Origin: Arhodomonas sp051195215
Lineage (GTDB): Bacteria > Pseudomonadota > Gammaproteobacteria > Nitrococcales > Nitrococcaceae
NCBI RefSeq assembly: GCF_051195215.1
Contig: NZ_JBNAZM010000026.1
Coordinates: forward strand, 1-64,000
Reading direction: 5' to 3'
Length of the DNA stretch: 64,000 bases
Shown here piece by piece: positions 9,001 through 20,500 of this stretch; within the stretch, counting starts at the first letter, position 1; each line of letters opens with the position of its first letter. The notes below the pieces were generated by a model, which was given only the letters and a program-made list of their open reading frames with translations, ran no database searches and was not told where the DNA came from. The position numbers and the translations under genes were made by a program.

Positions 9001-12000
9001 GTAGGTGTATGTAGCCCCGCCCCAATCGGAGGTTCCCGAAATGACCGTATCGCTGGAGATATCCCCCTCGCCAACCGCCAGGAGATAGTCCCCGGCAGTC
9101 AGACCATCGGCGCCACTTTCGTATGTCTGCGTATTGCTGTGACCCGATGATCCCCCGATCACGTCGTCTTCGGTTAAATCGCCATCGTCCCGAAACACGA
9201 AGAACTCGACGGCGCCGTCGATGCCGGCAGCTTTCACGCGGAAATCCATCGGCTCGGACAAGGTGAACCGGTGGATCCGGATGGACTCCGCGGTATCGGC
9301 GGCGCCGAGTGTGTCGGTGCCCTCGATAAGGGGACGGCGACCGACGTCCAAGAACTCGGCGTCACCACGCACCCGCACCGCATCGGACGTGAGCGCGGAG
9401 TCACTGCCCCGCACGGTCAACGGGCCATCGACGACCAGCTCACCGTCGATATCCAGGTGCCAGCCATCCAGGACCATCGAGGCGACCCGCTGATCGCCCA
9501 TCAGGGACAGGTGCGTGCCCTCCGGCCAATCCACGGCGGCCCAGCTATCGCCGGCCACCATCAGGTCCCCGAACGTGGATTGCCCTTCGTCCACCAGGCC
9601 GCCCGGCTCATCCACCGACACCCGATCCGGTGTCTTCAGCGAGGCCCCCTGGGTAACGGACAGTCGCGCGAGGCGGATGACACCGACCAGGTGCGACCCG
9701 ATCTGGGGGCACTGGCCCTGATCCGCATCGACCCAAATCGAGTCGTCGGTGTTGTCCCGAATCGTGTGCAACGGCCCCTGCCGGTCGCCGGCAGCGAGAT
9801 CCACCATCAGCCCCACCAGGCCGAGACCGTCCCCGGCATCGGCAGGCGCGGTCCACGGCGAGCCGTCCACGGTGATGCGGCACCGGGAGCCGTCCACTTC
9901 ACTGGTGGCAACGGGCCAGTGACCGACGCTGCGCAGCCGTGTGGCCATCCGGCCGGATGCCCCGTCGTTGGCAAGGCGCAGCTCGGGCAGAGCGCCGGAC
10001 CGTGTCAGGGTGACCGTACCGGCGCCGCCGCGGGTTTCTTCCCTGTCGCCGCGTAACCGGCCTCCACGGGCATCGAGGGTAAGCTGGGAAATGTCCCCGC
10101 TGGCGTACTCGAGGGCAATGCGTCCGCCGGAACCGGTGGGGTCGCGTTCCGCCTCGCCACCGTTGGCACGAATCGTCCCCATGCCCTGCAGGGCTTCGGT
10201 GTCGATGAAGACACTGCCGCCGGCCGCGGAGCCCACGTAGGTATCGTCCGTTGCCGCACCGTCCGCCAGGATCTCGCCGTCGACTACGGCCGTTTGCGCC
10301 GTGACGCGCAGCATCCCGCCGCCCGCGGATCCTTCACCACCAGCACCGGCCGTCGACGCCTGGCGGAAATCGCCGTAGACCGCGCCCGGCTCTTCGTCGC
10401 CACCGGGCGCCGCGTGGGAACCGGCGACACCGGAAAGGTCCTGGAACCCGACCGCATGATCCTGCGGATAGCCGGTCCCGACCAGATCCAGCGTCGCGCC
10501 TTGGGCCACCTCGAAGGTTCCCGCTACCTCCGCCGCGACGGCATACAGTTGCCGGGCGTCGACATCGGCCGGCGGCACCGTGAGCACGGCGCCATCATCG
10601 AGGCGGAAGTCACCGCCCACGTCGATGGTGTCGTCGACGGCGAGCGTCAGCGTGCCGGCGCCCTGGGTCAGACTGCCCGTGACCGTCAGCTCCGAAGTGC
10701 GAACGGTACTCTCTCCCTGGATATCGAGACTGCCTCCGAGCACCGTGCTTCCGTCCACGGCGAGCGTGCCGCTGTCGAGGGTCACACCGACGCCGGACGG
10801 TGTCTCCAGGTCCGGCACCCACAACCGGCCGCCGTTGCGAATCGTAATGCTGCCCGAAACCTCCAGCGCGCCTTCCACGCCGAGTTCGGCCCCGTCGACG
10901 ATGACGTCCTTGGCGGTCACCGTCCCGACCAGCGCGCGGTTACTGTCGACGGTCAGCGTGTCGAAATCGTGGGTTTCGCCCCGCTTCACTTCCGCGATGC
11001 CCGAGACGGCGCGCACGTCGTCCATCACCAGCTCGTCGGCGACCAGGCGGTCATCGGCGATCAAGCGCGCCTTGGCGCTGGTGACGAGACGATCCAGGCG
11101 AACGACACCAATGAGCTCATCGCCGACGAGCGCGTCAATGGACGAGTCCGACTCGATCACGAGCCGATTCTCGGTGTTGTCCACGACCTGGAACAGCGGC
11201 GCATCGGGGTCGTCGGCATCCAGGCTCACGAAGAGGCCACGAAGGCCCAGCTCCCACTGCTCCGGGTCCGGCACCGTCCAGGGCTGGCCCTCCACGGCAA
11301 CCCAGTAACGATCGCGATCGGCATCGTCCACGCCCGTACCCGTGACCCGGTGACGGCCGATGGAACGCAACGTCGTCGTGGAATCTCCTTCCGAGCCTAT
11401 CCCGCCGGCGTCGACATGGAGCTCGCCCCAGGCCGCGTCACTGCGCTTGAGGAACACGGTGCCCGCACCGGCGGCATAATCCGCCCCATGTGTGGATTGG
11501 CCGGAGCGGGCCTCGAAGGTCATACCCTCCACCAGCGGGACGGAACCGTCACCGTAGGCATCGTAATACACCGCGATGCGGCCGCCGGCACCTGGGGCCT
11601 GCTCACTATCTGGGATTCTGTAAGTATCGCCGCCACTCGCACTAACGGTGCCGGTTCCGGTCAACGAACCGGTTTCGATCCATAGGCTGCCACCCGCACC
11701 GCCTCCACCAGAGTTCGAATCTCTCGAGCCATCCACGCCATTTGCGCGAACAGCTCCATCAATGTGGAGAGATGGTGTTTTCAAGGTGATCGCACCGCCG
11801 CCGCCGGTTTCACCGGTCACTGCACCAGGGAACCGCGGGCGTCGAAAACTGCCATAGGCGGCCACTTCGCTTCCGGGGTTCGCGTATCGCGAACTGTCAC
11901 CACCGTGACGCGCTCCCACATTGTCCGATTTGAAATCAATGGACGAATTGTCGATTACGATCTGTCCCGCGGTTCCCACGCGAATGCTCTCGTGGACAAC

Positions 12001-14472
12001 GAACTCGTCCAGTACCGACCCATCAATGCTTACCGTTGCCTCGTCGCGCAAGGTTATCGAATTCGGCACGATCCCCGGATCCTCAAAGCGCAGACGAGCC
12101 CCATCCTCCACGATGACATCGGCGAATCGTTCCCGCTCTCCAGCCGATAAATTCCGGGAGACAGACACCTCCCGTGAGCCCCAATCCGCGACATTGATGG
12201 TCAGATCAGCGCTAGCGGTCAGACCCGACTCGTCGTAGATGGTAACCGTGGCTTCCAGGTCGTCACCTGGGGTGGCGGTTTCCGGAACCGGTAATACCAA
12301 TGGCACCGTTGACTTATAAGCCCCCGGGAAATCCGGGCTATCAGCCCATGGAGGAGCATTCTCGTCGATAGGGTCCTGATGGGTCGGAAATGTCAAAACC
12401 TTGCCGGGCTCATCGAAGCCACTGCCGAGCTCGACCTCGAGCCGATCCAAGGCGCCCAGCCTAATCGCGACCGCCTCGACATGGGCGTCCTCACCAGGCG
12501 GTGTGGGATACGCCGGTTGTTTGATATCAAGCTGCTTGATATCGAGCGCCGGGGGAATGTCGTTCGCTTCGACGACCACTTCGTGGGGCTGCGAAACGGT
12601 CAGCCGCCCATCCAGCTCCCTGGTGACAAATCGAAGATCGTGCTCTCCGGCAGGTGCGAAAACAGAAATCGGCAGCTCGTAGACGAAGCGATCCTTGTCA
12701 ATTCGATTAGCGGGCACGCCCATAATTACTCGGTAGTCTAATGGGTGCCCTTCCTCTCGGACATCCAGCCACTCGTGGGCACCTATAACAAACCCGTTTT
12801 CCCGCAAAGTGCCATATTGTGAATGGCGACCGTCCACACCGCTTTTTGGCTGCCAGCCTCGCGGGAACAGGACCGCCGCAACGGCGAGCACGCTGCGTCC
12901 GGGCGTCTGGATGGCTACATCGATCGTGCCCAAAGACGCCTGTTGCAGGGTAAGGGTTCCGGAGCTGCTCAAGGATACTCGCGGTACCGGCGCTTCACGA
13001 ATATCCAGTGGGATCGACTTGACGCCCCAGGTTCCGCAATTCGCCGTCGCCTTGACCTGAATTTCCGATACCCCGGCGTCTCGCAGCGCCCGGTACGGCG
13101 CCTCCCCACGCAAGCGGTAGGTGGCGCCGTCACTACTCCATAAACGCTCCTTGACCGTCGCCGGCACCTGATTGATCACCTCGACGGATTCGATGCCACT
13201 CGGCGCGCTTACCGTGAACTCGAGGGGATGCAGGTTAACGTTCCGGAAAGCGGTCCCCAGGGCATTTCCGAACCAGGGCCAAACGCCGACTTGTACTTCG
13301 CCTACACCGGGAATGTCGTCTTGGCCCGAGTCCGGCCAGCCGTCTTTGCCAGCCGCAGTGATGTACACCGGCCTTTCCGATGGCACGTCGAACGTCGGCG
13401 ACTTGCAACTGCCGGCTTGTTCCACCTTTAGCTGAAACCTCCGGTCCAGAGTCGTTTGGCGAACACCTTCGCTCGTCAACTCCTGGACACGCAACGTCAA
13501 CTCGTGGGTACCAACATTAGACGTATCCAAAATGTGGGCCAGTGAGGTCTTATCGTGGACAACCCGCCGATCGGCGAGTCTCACAGGTCGGTAGCTGACG
13601 AAGTGGGTGTCTTGGGCAAAACTGGCCGACAAGGTCGGGTGAGCCAATTTCTCAGACCAAATCGCCCCGTAACCGTCGCTATAGTCGCCGTCAATGTGAA
13701 AGGACTCGTCGTAGCCTGTACCACCGTTTTCGCCACCGACACGAAACTCGAACGACCCGATCGTCTCATCACATTGGGGGCACGCGTATGTGAAACGCCG
13801 GGTCGGCGGGTGCTCAGCAATTTGGAAGTCGTGGTCACGCTCGCCCACAGCCACGGCAATAGCATACTCTCCCGGCCCGATGTAGTCAGAATTCGGCCAT
13901 GTGCTTTGACGGTCAACAAGCTCGCCAACACCAGTCAGCTCGTCATAGCGAAAAATTCCTATAGACGCATCACTATCAACATCCACGTTAAAATAAAGAC
14001 GCTCCCGATAAGGGAGCTCCATATGATAAATGGCGTAGGAAACGCGTTTGTCACCGTTGGCATCGACACCGACTATTTCGTTATTCCCGGATATCCACTC
14101 TCCAAGTTGCACCACCGGAAACGGGCGGCGCACACGTAGCGGCTCGCCGTCCAACAGGTATTGCACACCGATCGGGTTCTTTCCCGCGTCCTCGAGCTCG
14201 AAAGGAACGGAGAGCGGTTCGCCGACCCGACGCACCAAAGTATCCGGCAAAGCATTCGGAAAAGTCACCGTCGGTTCGGGATCAGCCTCTAGCGGCATGT
14301 CTTCGGTCAGATTGTAACCGCCTTGTAACCCCGTTCCCGGATATGTCCCATAGCCCTCTTGAGCACCAACTTGCTTCAGCATCACGGCCGGCGCTATCAA
14401 GGCGAAAACGACGCTCGTAAGCCACCAGCGCGCGAGCCACGACGGTCGTGAAACGGTTTTGCATTTCGTCAT
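6007..14472 (-). CDS. Giant exported repeat protein (about 2,821 aa), beta-helix-like
   Basis: The N-terminal signal peptide ends near VGA-QEG (about residue 40). The first ~750 residues are Ig-like and beta-sandwich domains. From about residue 870 to the end there are four diverged copies of a 477-567-aa unit. Each unit has a YG[SDG][FL]R opening, glycine-rich GSGGRI-type turns, a GAG[TA]-V/I/L strand, and a late block with GL-x-GL-x-VDL...V-x-[DS]-N and a close LVG-x-I/V-x-GV-x-R-L signature. The strand/turn periodicity suggests right-handed beta-helices. Small PPC-like beta-sandwiches are inserted near residues 1,725-1,805 and 2,610-2,680. No sorting motif, autotransporter barrel or C-terminal anchor is visible. 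ATG at 14472 has AGGA at 8-nt spacing; ATG at 14481 overlaps that box. It lies 38 nt after the giant gene. No enzymatic motif was seen, so a surface or matrix role is inference. Confidence 0.85.
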   Translation of the reverse strand: MTKCKTVSRPSWLARWWLTSVVFALIAPAVMLKQVGAQEGYGTYPGTGLQGGYNLTEDMPLEADPEPTVTFPNALPDTLVRRVGEPLSVPFELEDAGKNPIGVQYLLDGEPLRVRRPFPVVQLGEWISGNNEIVGVDANGDKRVSYAIYHMELPYRERLYFNVDVDSDASIGIFRYDELTGVGELVDRQSTWPNSDYIGPGEYAIAVAVGERDHDFQIAEHPPTRRFTYACPQCDETIGSFEFRVGGENGGTGYDESFHIDGDYSDGYGAIWSEKLAHPTLSASFAQDTHFVSYRPVRLADRRVVHDKTSLAHILDTSNVGTHELTLRVQELTSEGVRQTTLDRRFQLKVEQAGSCKSPTFDVPSERPVYITAAGKDGWPDSGQDDIPGVGEVQVGVWPWFGNALGTAFRNVNLHPLEFTVSAPSGIESVEVINQVPATVKERLWSSDGATYRLRGEAPYRALRDAGVSEIQVKATANCGTWGVKSIPLDIREAPVPRVSLSSSGTLTLQQASLGTIDVAIQTPGRSVLAVAAVLFPRGWQPKSGVDGRHSQYGTLRENGFVIGAHEWLDVREEGHPLDYRVIMGVPANRIDKDRFVYELPISVFAPAGEHDLRFVTRELDGRLTVSQPHEVVVEANDIPPALDIKQLDIKQPAYPTPPGEDAHVEAVAIRLGALDRLEVELGSGFDEPGKVLTFPTHQDPIDENAPPWADSPDFPGAYKSTVPLVLPVPETATPGDDLEATVTIYDESGLTASADLTINVADWGSREVSVSRNLSAGERERFADVIVEDGARLRFEDPGIVPNSITLRDEATVSIDGSVLDEFVVHESIRVGTAGQIVIDNSSIDFKSDNVGARHGGDSSRYANPGSEVAAYGSFRRPRFPGAVTGETGGGGAITLKTPSLHIDGAVRANGVDGSRDSNSGGGGAGGSLWIETGSLTGTGTVSASGGDTYRIPDSEQAPGAGGRIAVYYDAYGDGSVPLVEGMTFEARSGQSTHGADYAAGAGTVFLKRSDAAWGELHVDAGGIGSEGDSTTTLRSIGRHRVTGTGVDDADRDRYWVAVEGQPWTVPDPEQWELGLRGLFVSLDADDPDAPLFQVVDNTENRLVIESDSSIDALVGDELIGVVRLDRLVTSAKARLIADDRLVADELVMDDVRAVSGIAEVKRGETHDFDTLTVDSNRALVGTVTAKDVIVDGAELGVEGALEVSGSITIRNGGRLWVPDLETPSGVGVTLDSGTLAVDGSTVLGGSLDIQGESTVRTSELTVTGSLTQGAGTLTLAVDDTIDVGGDFRLDDGAVLTVPPADVDARQLYAVAAEVAGTFEVAQGATLDLVGTGYPQDHAVGFQDLSGVAGSHAAPGGDEEPGAVYGDFRQASTAGAGGEGSAGGGMLRVTAQTAVVDGEILADGAATDDTYVGSAAGGSVFIDTEALQGMGTIRANGGEAERDPTGSGGRIALEYASGDISQLTLDARGGRLRGDREETRGGAGTVTLTRSGALPELRLANDGASGRMATRLRSVGHWPVATSEVDGSRCRITVDGSPWTAPADAGDGLGLVGLMVDLAAGDRQGPLHTIRDNTDDSIWVDADQGQCPQIGSHLVGVIRLARLSVTQGASLKTPDRVSVDEPGGLVDEGQSTFGDLMVAGDSWAAVDWPEGTHLSLMGDQRVASMVLDGWHLDIDGELVVDGPLTVRGSDSALTSDAVRVRGDAEFLDVGRRPLIEGTDTLGAADTAESIRIHRFTLSEPMDFRVKAAGIDGAVEFFVFRDDGDLTEDDVIGGSSGHSNTQTYESGADGLTAGDYLLAVGEGDISSDTVISGTSDWGGATYTYSVTPIANVGASHVEVPAIEVDGKLRMDSAMIAARDVKAPAGLQLTNGARLHPPAVSDPADPAQHRLSVSAESAEVSVDATSEISVADLVTQELIDANAHGADSETAEAYGDFRAPSTPGASEAEDVGSRAGGYLDLTAQALTLSGRLNVSAGVGAGDASGGAIAVDVGTLSGSGAILAQGGNSNGQNTYESSAYPAGSGGRIALYVGERSGFRGQVSAAGGVSSYDDGNAFVPGNTGGAGTIYWLDRATAEGMLEVSNTEAVTGQVRDSDWPTRLRDVGRHDIDSVTRLSDGRIRVEVAGEPWQAPADAVDGLGLVGLEVDLNAADEAGPFHEIVDNGPGHLILAADGQSGQPAHGSELIGVVRLHALALGPGGRLRVDDRLVIEDGDGVSVDPASLGLVAGSFSGWSGTAWPEGFELDVGGDHDVGSLVVSDYSLAVDGELRTTDVSVGSDGAISADRLRGTGEAIIVGGELDVDTLHMDEGVTLTESSARVKATHLESGGLDIQSGKLITEDVSVHGNARVGDGGVLTVPEASIDPFHVPVLDMAVEGTIDVARLGKVDLTGKGYPAGIPRPDIPARAECAGGSYGGLRKGESVATCTVGRYDRIRHPGAPGQGRGGGLATIRADLLRLDGAIVANAAESNGSGSGGAVVLDVGIFEGSASGRLSANGYGWYGTGTGGGRLAMRTEADGYRFQGTVETHGGVGSVAGAGTALVQEGEALPRLVIGNGGVTADASSTPFRSVRHSALPDGSLTIESVSEASPGRWRISVGEATGAHDVLEDHISGARGDSARYLDFTLGAAHEVEISVKEAFTGKLFLYREEGGAWQYQAYTWLNENAGYWTRWMRSLEAGTYRVVVASGRPSSSAALDTGSYGSGVSGDIHLAVHTDGGIWKPSNAGRGTGLDGLHVDLDASDAAGPLYEIVSNGEAHLIVASDDPLDASALVGNEIIGVHRFRELDVTGGASLDAGGDRVIVEDIVNSTVERPIQNVGEFSEIP
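6040..11860 (-). repeat. Four tandem diverged repeats (about 480-570 aa each) within the 2.8-kaa protein
   Basis: Unit starts, marked by the tyrosine-glycine...arginine opening, lie near 11860, 10380, 8680 and 7250. The matching GAG[TA] strands lie near 11475, 10025, 8295 and 6880. All four units keep the same order of motifs. The last has an extra ~70-aa beta-sandwich inserted between the S/R-V-G-stretch and the VDLDA block. Confidence 0.7.
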
Positions 14473-14510
14473 CGTGGTCATCCTGACACTCGTTCCCCAC
14501 TGACTCCGTT

Positions 14511-17500
14511 CTACGGCTGAGGCGTATTTTCACCGGAATGCAATCGCGGCTCACCTAGAAGAAGCTCCATCGGCACTTCATAGAGTTCGTCGTGGCCAAC
14601 AACATTCACGTAGACCTGAATTTCCAGCGTATCGGCATCGAACTGAATACCGTTGGGCCAGTTCAGGTGGATGTATTGAACCCGGCGGAATAGCGATTCC
14701 CGTATATCCACATCGTCATAAACACACTCTATGCAGGTATTTCCGCCAAGCGTCGGAAACACCACGGCGTGCGTCATCCGCAGGGTGTCATCCCAATCAT
14801 ACGCGTAATAGTTAGGCATCCTGAACAACTGATAATGGCTACTGAGTTCGCGCCCATTGAGGGCAACACCGTGGACGTGCACCGGCACACCCGCTTCGAG
14901 CCGCAGCCATACCTGCTCTCCGGGCACTCCGCGATACAGCGTGTCGTCACCGTCGATGACGATCCGCGACAGCACGGGCTCGACCCGGGGCGGCGGCAGG
15001 ACGGTGAGGGCAGAGGCAGCCGAGCCGCTGCCGAGGGTCGCCGTGAGCTGCGTTTCGCCCTCGCCCTCGACCCGGAAATCACCGTCCGCGGCGTAGGTGG
15101 CCACGGTGTTGTTACCGGAGGCGTAGCGGACGCCGAAGCGGTCGGCGGTGACGTCGACGGTGTGCTCGGCCCCGTCGACCGTGAGCGTCGCCATCACGGT
15201 CAGCGACACGGTCTGACCGCTGTCCGAGCGATCGACCACCTGCCGCTCGGCGGGGCTGACGTCCAGCGCGGTGACGTAGCCGGCGATGTCGATGCCGGTC
15301 TCGTCCAGCGGATCGTTGCCGGTGGCGATTTCGAGGCCATCGGACAGGCCATCGCCATCCGTATCCTCGGCGGTGGGGTCGGTACCGAGATCGTTCCGCT
15401 CGCGACCGTCGGACAATCCGTCGCCGTCGGTGTCGGCGGACGCCGGGTCCGTGCCGATGTCGATCTCCTCGGTGTTGGCCAGGCCGTCGCCATCGGCATC
15501 GTCCTCGCCGTCGGGGATGCCGTCGCCATCGCTGTCGCTGGTCCCCGGGTTCAGCCCGGCATCGAATTCGTCACCGTTGGGCAGGCCGTCGCCGTCGAAG
15601 TCGCCGTCGGCGGTAAACACCCGGTACGAAATGGTGTTGGTGACCTGGAAGCCGTAGTCCGGACGGGAGCCCGAGAGGGCGAGCACCGTCTCGTGACCGT
15701 CGCTCACGGCCTGTGTCGGCTCCGGAACGGTGAAGCTCCCCGACATCCAGTCGAAGCTGGCCTCCCCCACGCCCTGCAGGCTGACAGAGCCGTCCTGGAT
15801 GCTATCCCGGTCGACGGTGGCGGCGATGTCGAGGGTGAGCGTCGCCGGCCGCCCGATCACGCCGTATGGCCGCGTCTGTTCCGGAATGGCCGCTTGCGGC
15901 GAGCAGACGGTTCCGGTCTCCGGCCGGACGGCATCGCCCTCGGCTACGCCCACCAACTGGGATTCGTTGGTGTCGTAGTGGTAGCACCGATCCAGCTCGA
16001 TACCGGCATCGGCGGTGAAGCGAACCAGGTCATCGGCGATGTCGTAGTCGCCGGTCACGGCTGCATCGTCGAGCTCGACGATGATCGGGAACGCCGGCCC
16101 GGTGTCCCGCACCGGTTTGGTGAACAGGAACTCGAAGGGCGCATTGGTGCTGTCATGCGCCGTACCGAAGCGGGCCTCATCAATGGCCGGCACGGCCGGC
16201 AGGAACTCCAGGTCCTTGGTCGCATCGGTGGACAAACCGCTCGCGAGACCGTCGTCTGCGTTCACCCCGGTGAGCTCCAGGGTCACGACCTCTGCGGTGG
16301 CGTCGGACACTCGGAAGTCCGCTGCCCCGCGCTCCAGGGTGAGCGAGGCGGTTTGCCCGTTGTCCATCAGCACGGCGTCACCATTGACGGCAACGGTGGC
16401 CGTGAACTCGGCATCGCGGAGATCGCCATTCGCATCCGGCACCTGCTGAACCGGGTTGCCGAACCGGTCGGCGACCTCCAGCCGCATGACCGCTGTCTCG
16501 TCCACCTCCAGGCGTTCCGGATCGCCAAGGGGCCGGTTGTCCTCCAGGCCAACGCGACGGAAGTGGACCTGCGCCGGCACGCCGGCGATCACCTCCACCG
16601 GCAGGGTATCGGTCGGCTCGTCGCCGAGCTTCACCGGGAAGTCGGCGCCGTCCTCCACGGCCGCGGCATAGTGGCCGGCGGTCTCGGGCGCCACGACGCG
16701 GACGGTCGCCTGTCCCTGCTGGAGCTGCACGACGGCTTCCTCGCCGACGGTCACGCCATTCTCGCGGATCAGGCGGATATCGACGTGATCGGCGAACTCG
16801 AAATGGAAGCCCGGGTCGTCGAAGCGCAGGGTCACCGTGTGATCGTTGACGCCCGTGGCCACGTTGCCGCCGGCGTCCAGGGCGCTGAAGCGCACGACGA
16901 ACCCGGTTCCGGCCACCACGGGCGGCACGGGCTGGACGCGCAACGTCTCGGTGCCACCCGCGTGGACGCGCATCGCGCGCACGTTCTCGACTGCCACACC
17001 GTCGGGGCCGGTGACGCGTGCCCGTAGGCGGTACATGCCGGGTTCGAGCTCGGCGGTGTAGCGCCACTCGGTGACGCCGTCGTCATCCGTCGTCGTGGTG
17101 TCGACCGGCTGATAATCGTCCGATTCGCTGTCCAGACGACGTACCGCCCAGTGCACCTGCTGCGCGGGCACGGGTGAGAGCTGAACGTCGAGCACCCGCG
17201 CCCGGAACACGGCGGGCTCACCGACGGTGATCTGGTCCGGGTTGATGGACGGCTCGTCACTGTCGACGAAGCGCACCGTGTTCGGCAGGTACGTGAGATC
17301 CACCGCGAACACCGGTGTTTCATCCGTCTGCCCGAGCGCGTCCGTGACGCGCAGCTTGAACCGGAACTGGCTGCCGTGATCGTCATCCTCGGGGAAACGC
17401 ACCGTGGTGCGAACGCAGGGTGCGTTGTGCGGTGCGCACCGGTAAGACTGGTCGCGGACCTCCAGTTCCTCGCGTGCCTGCTCGCTACCGCCGGTCACAT

Positions 17501-20500
17501 CCACCAGTTCCACGCGCAGGTCACCGTCGTCGGCGGCCTGCAGCCCGCTGACGCTCAACGGCATCAGACGTCCGAAGAAACCGCGTGTCGGCACATCGAC
17601 GACCAGTGCCGAGGCGTCGGGTACCCGATCGCGTCTGACCGTGATATCCGCGGATTCGACGGCCTCCTGGCCGTGGTCGTCGCGTACAGTCGCGGTGAGT
17701 GTTTCAGTCACGGAGCCGCTGACCCGCGTGCCACGTTGGTCCTCGACGTCGAACTCGATCGTCCGGGTGCCCGACTCGCGCTCGAGTGTCTGCGTCTGGC
17801 GCTCGCCGTGCCAGTCGATGAACGCCTCGCGAACGCCCACATCGTCGGTCGCCCGGATACTCACGGGAAACACCGTGCGCTCGCGAACCGCATCGGACGG
17901 CACGGTCAAACCGTGGATGACCGGCGGGCTGTTGGCGAGCACGGTGTGCTCGGCGGTGTACTCGCGGCTGTTGCCACTACGATCACGCACGGTGACGGTG
18001 TACCGATAGGTTCGGCCGGCCTGGGGATTCCGCTCGGTATAGCGTATTGGCTGGCCGTCCACGGAAGCGGCGACAATGGCGCCGTCACGGCGCAGCAGCG
18101 CGATATCCACGCCGCTGCCGTCGTCTTCGAGATCCACGGTGACCGTGAACGGCTGCCCGTTCACCGGCTGACCGCCGACCAGGGTGCCCTCCAGGCCGAA
18201 CTGCGCCGTGGGCGGGAACGGGTCGGCCAGTCGACGGAACGCAACGGGCCGCGATTCCACGAAGTTGCCGTATACGTCCACGGCGCGCGCCATGATGTAG
18301 TGACCGTCGGCCTCTTTGCCGTAACTCCGGCTGACACGGTACACGGGGCCGTAGTGCTTGCGGATCAGCTCGAACGGTCCATCCTGCGTCTCGCCCTTGT
18401 AGAACTCGACCTGGGAGACGGGCTGCGTGCTGTTGAGCACCCGGGCTCGCATTTCCACCGGCTGCGGCAGGAACGCGTTGTTCACGTCCAGCTCCACGGA
18501 GAACGGGTTGGCCGGCAGATCCTCACCCTGCAGTACCAGACGACGTGGCCGCGAGGCGATCACCTCGCCCCACACGGTCTCGACCCGGGCACTCACTTCG
18601 AAGGGCTGGCCGTTACGCAGTTCCGCCGGCACCGGCAGGTCCACCGAGAACGGCGCGGACGCGCTGCGGCCGACGACCTTGCCGTTGACCCGGTACGTCA
18701 CGGCGTTGACGCCCCGCTCCGCCACGAGCCGGAAGCGCAGCTTCTCCCCCTGTTCGAGGAGCGCGCCCGTCACCGGCGCCGCCAGTGCCGGATTGCCGCT
18801 GAGAACGGCGCGCGGCAATGCGCGGACTGCGTAGCCATACGCGCCGTGTGCGGTCACCAGGCGATCGTCGTCGACGGCGATGGCCTCGATACGCTGCGCG
18901 GTGGCGATCGACTCGCCGACCGTCTTCCAGGCGTAGGGGTCCACCGCCTGAACCGCCGCATCAGTGGCGACCCACACCCGGCCCGAGCTCACGGCAAGGC
19001 CGTTGATCTGCGAGCCGAGAGAGAGGACGTCATCGCCGCGGTTGTCGAGACGCAGACGGTGCAGCTCGCCGTTCAGTGCGTAGAACAGGTGATCACCGTC
19101 GGTGGCGAGCTGGCGAACGGGCACCGACGCATTGAGCAACGCCGTGCTGTCGATGTCCGCTTCCTGCGCCGGCAGCGCTCCCTTGATCCGAACCCGGTAG
19201 ATGCCGCCGCTGGCGGTGGCGGCGTAGATCTCCTCGCCCGCCGCGGCGAGCGCGACGATCGTGTCCCCGGCGTTGACCGCGAAAGTCTGGCGGGCGCCGC
19301 TGTCGCGATCGTAGACATGCAATTGGGTGCCCGCCGCGCCCACGAGCCACGCGTCCGTCGCGGCGCCCTGGGTGAAGGCAGCGCCTTCGAGTACGGGCTC
19401 GACCCGGCCACCGTCGCCCAGGCGCACGATTTGCTGGAAGTCCGGCAGCACGGCATACGCCTGCTCGCCATCGGCGAAGACGTGGCTCGCGGCCTTGTTG
19501 AACGGCCCGGGATGGACGGTCTCCGCCCATTCACCGTTGCCGTCCCGGGCGAGGACCACGGCACCGTATCCCCCGGCCGCGGTCACGTACCGGCCTGCCG
19601 CCACGGCCCCGCCTTGCGCGAATCCGCGCGGCCGGTCCGTGCGATGAATGACCCGCGGTTCCGCGTCCTCCGGGGAAAGGCGATAGGCGGCCCCCTGCTC
19701 ACCGCCGGTCCAGAGCACACCATCGGCGAGCACGGCGCGACCGACGTCGCTACCCAGATCCCGGGAAAACCGGCCAACGATGGAAGGCACCCTCGGATCC
19801 CGAACATCGATGGCGGTAATCCGGTTCGCGTTGGCGGAGAGCCCGAGCAACTCGCCGTTGAGTGCCAGCAGCCGCTGGACCGGGACACCCAGCTCGAATG
19901 TCCGCGGCGCCCCGTCCTCGGCGTCGAGGCGCAGCACGTGCAATGCACCCTCCGAAGTGGTGGCGAACAGGTAGTTCTCTTGCTGCGCCATGGACCGGAA
20001 GGCCGCATCCACCGACCAGCGCTCCTTGAGATCGCGGGCATCGAGCACCCGCAGCTGGGAGCCGGTTCGGATGATCAAGCCGTCCGCGGACGCCGACACT
20101 TCACGCGGGGTACCGGTAACGCTCGCCGGGCCCGCGGACTCCAGCGCGTTGCCGGAGACGGTGTAACGCTGCACCTGGCCGCCGACAATGGCCAGGGCAC
20201 GATCGCCGGAGACGGCAACGTCACGGATCCGCCCGGAGACAGGGATTCCCGCCAGGCGCTCGAAACCGGCATCCGGATCCACGACCTGCAGGCCGATGCC
20301 GTCGAGGGCGACGAGCATACGGTCGCCCATGTGGTCCATCGCCGTCACCGGTGCGTCGAACTCGTGCACCGGGCTACCTTCATGGTCATATAGGCGACGG
20401 CCGTGCGCGAACCAGGCGCCACCGACTCTCGGCAGCGCGACATCGAACGGCTGCGCGCTGCCCGATGCGCTCAGTTGCAGCGGCGGTATCACCTCGACTT

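Noticed and set aside
15301..15611. CRISPR-like or tandem DNA repeat
   Set aside because: The periodicity is codon-level TSP3 repeats in frame with the giant protein; units are diverged and lack spacers.
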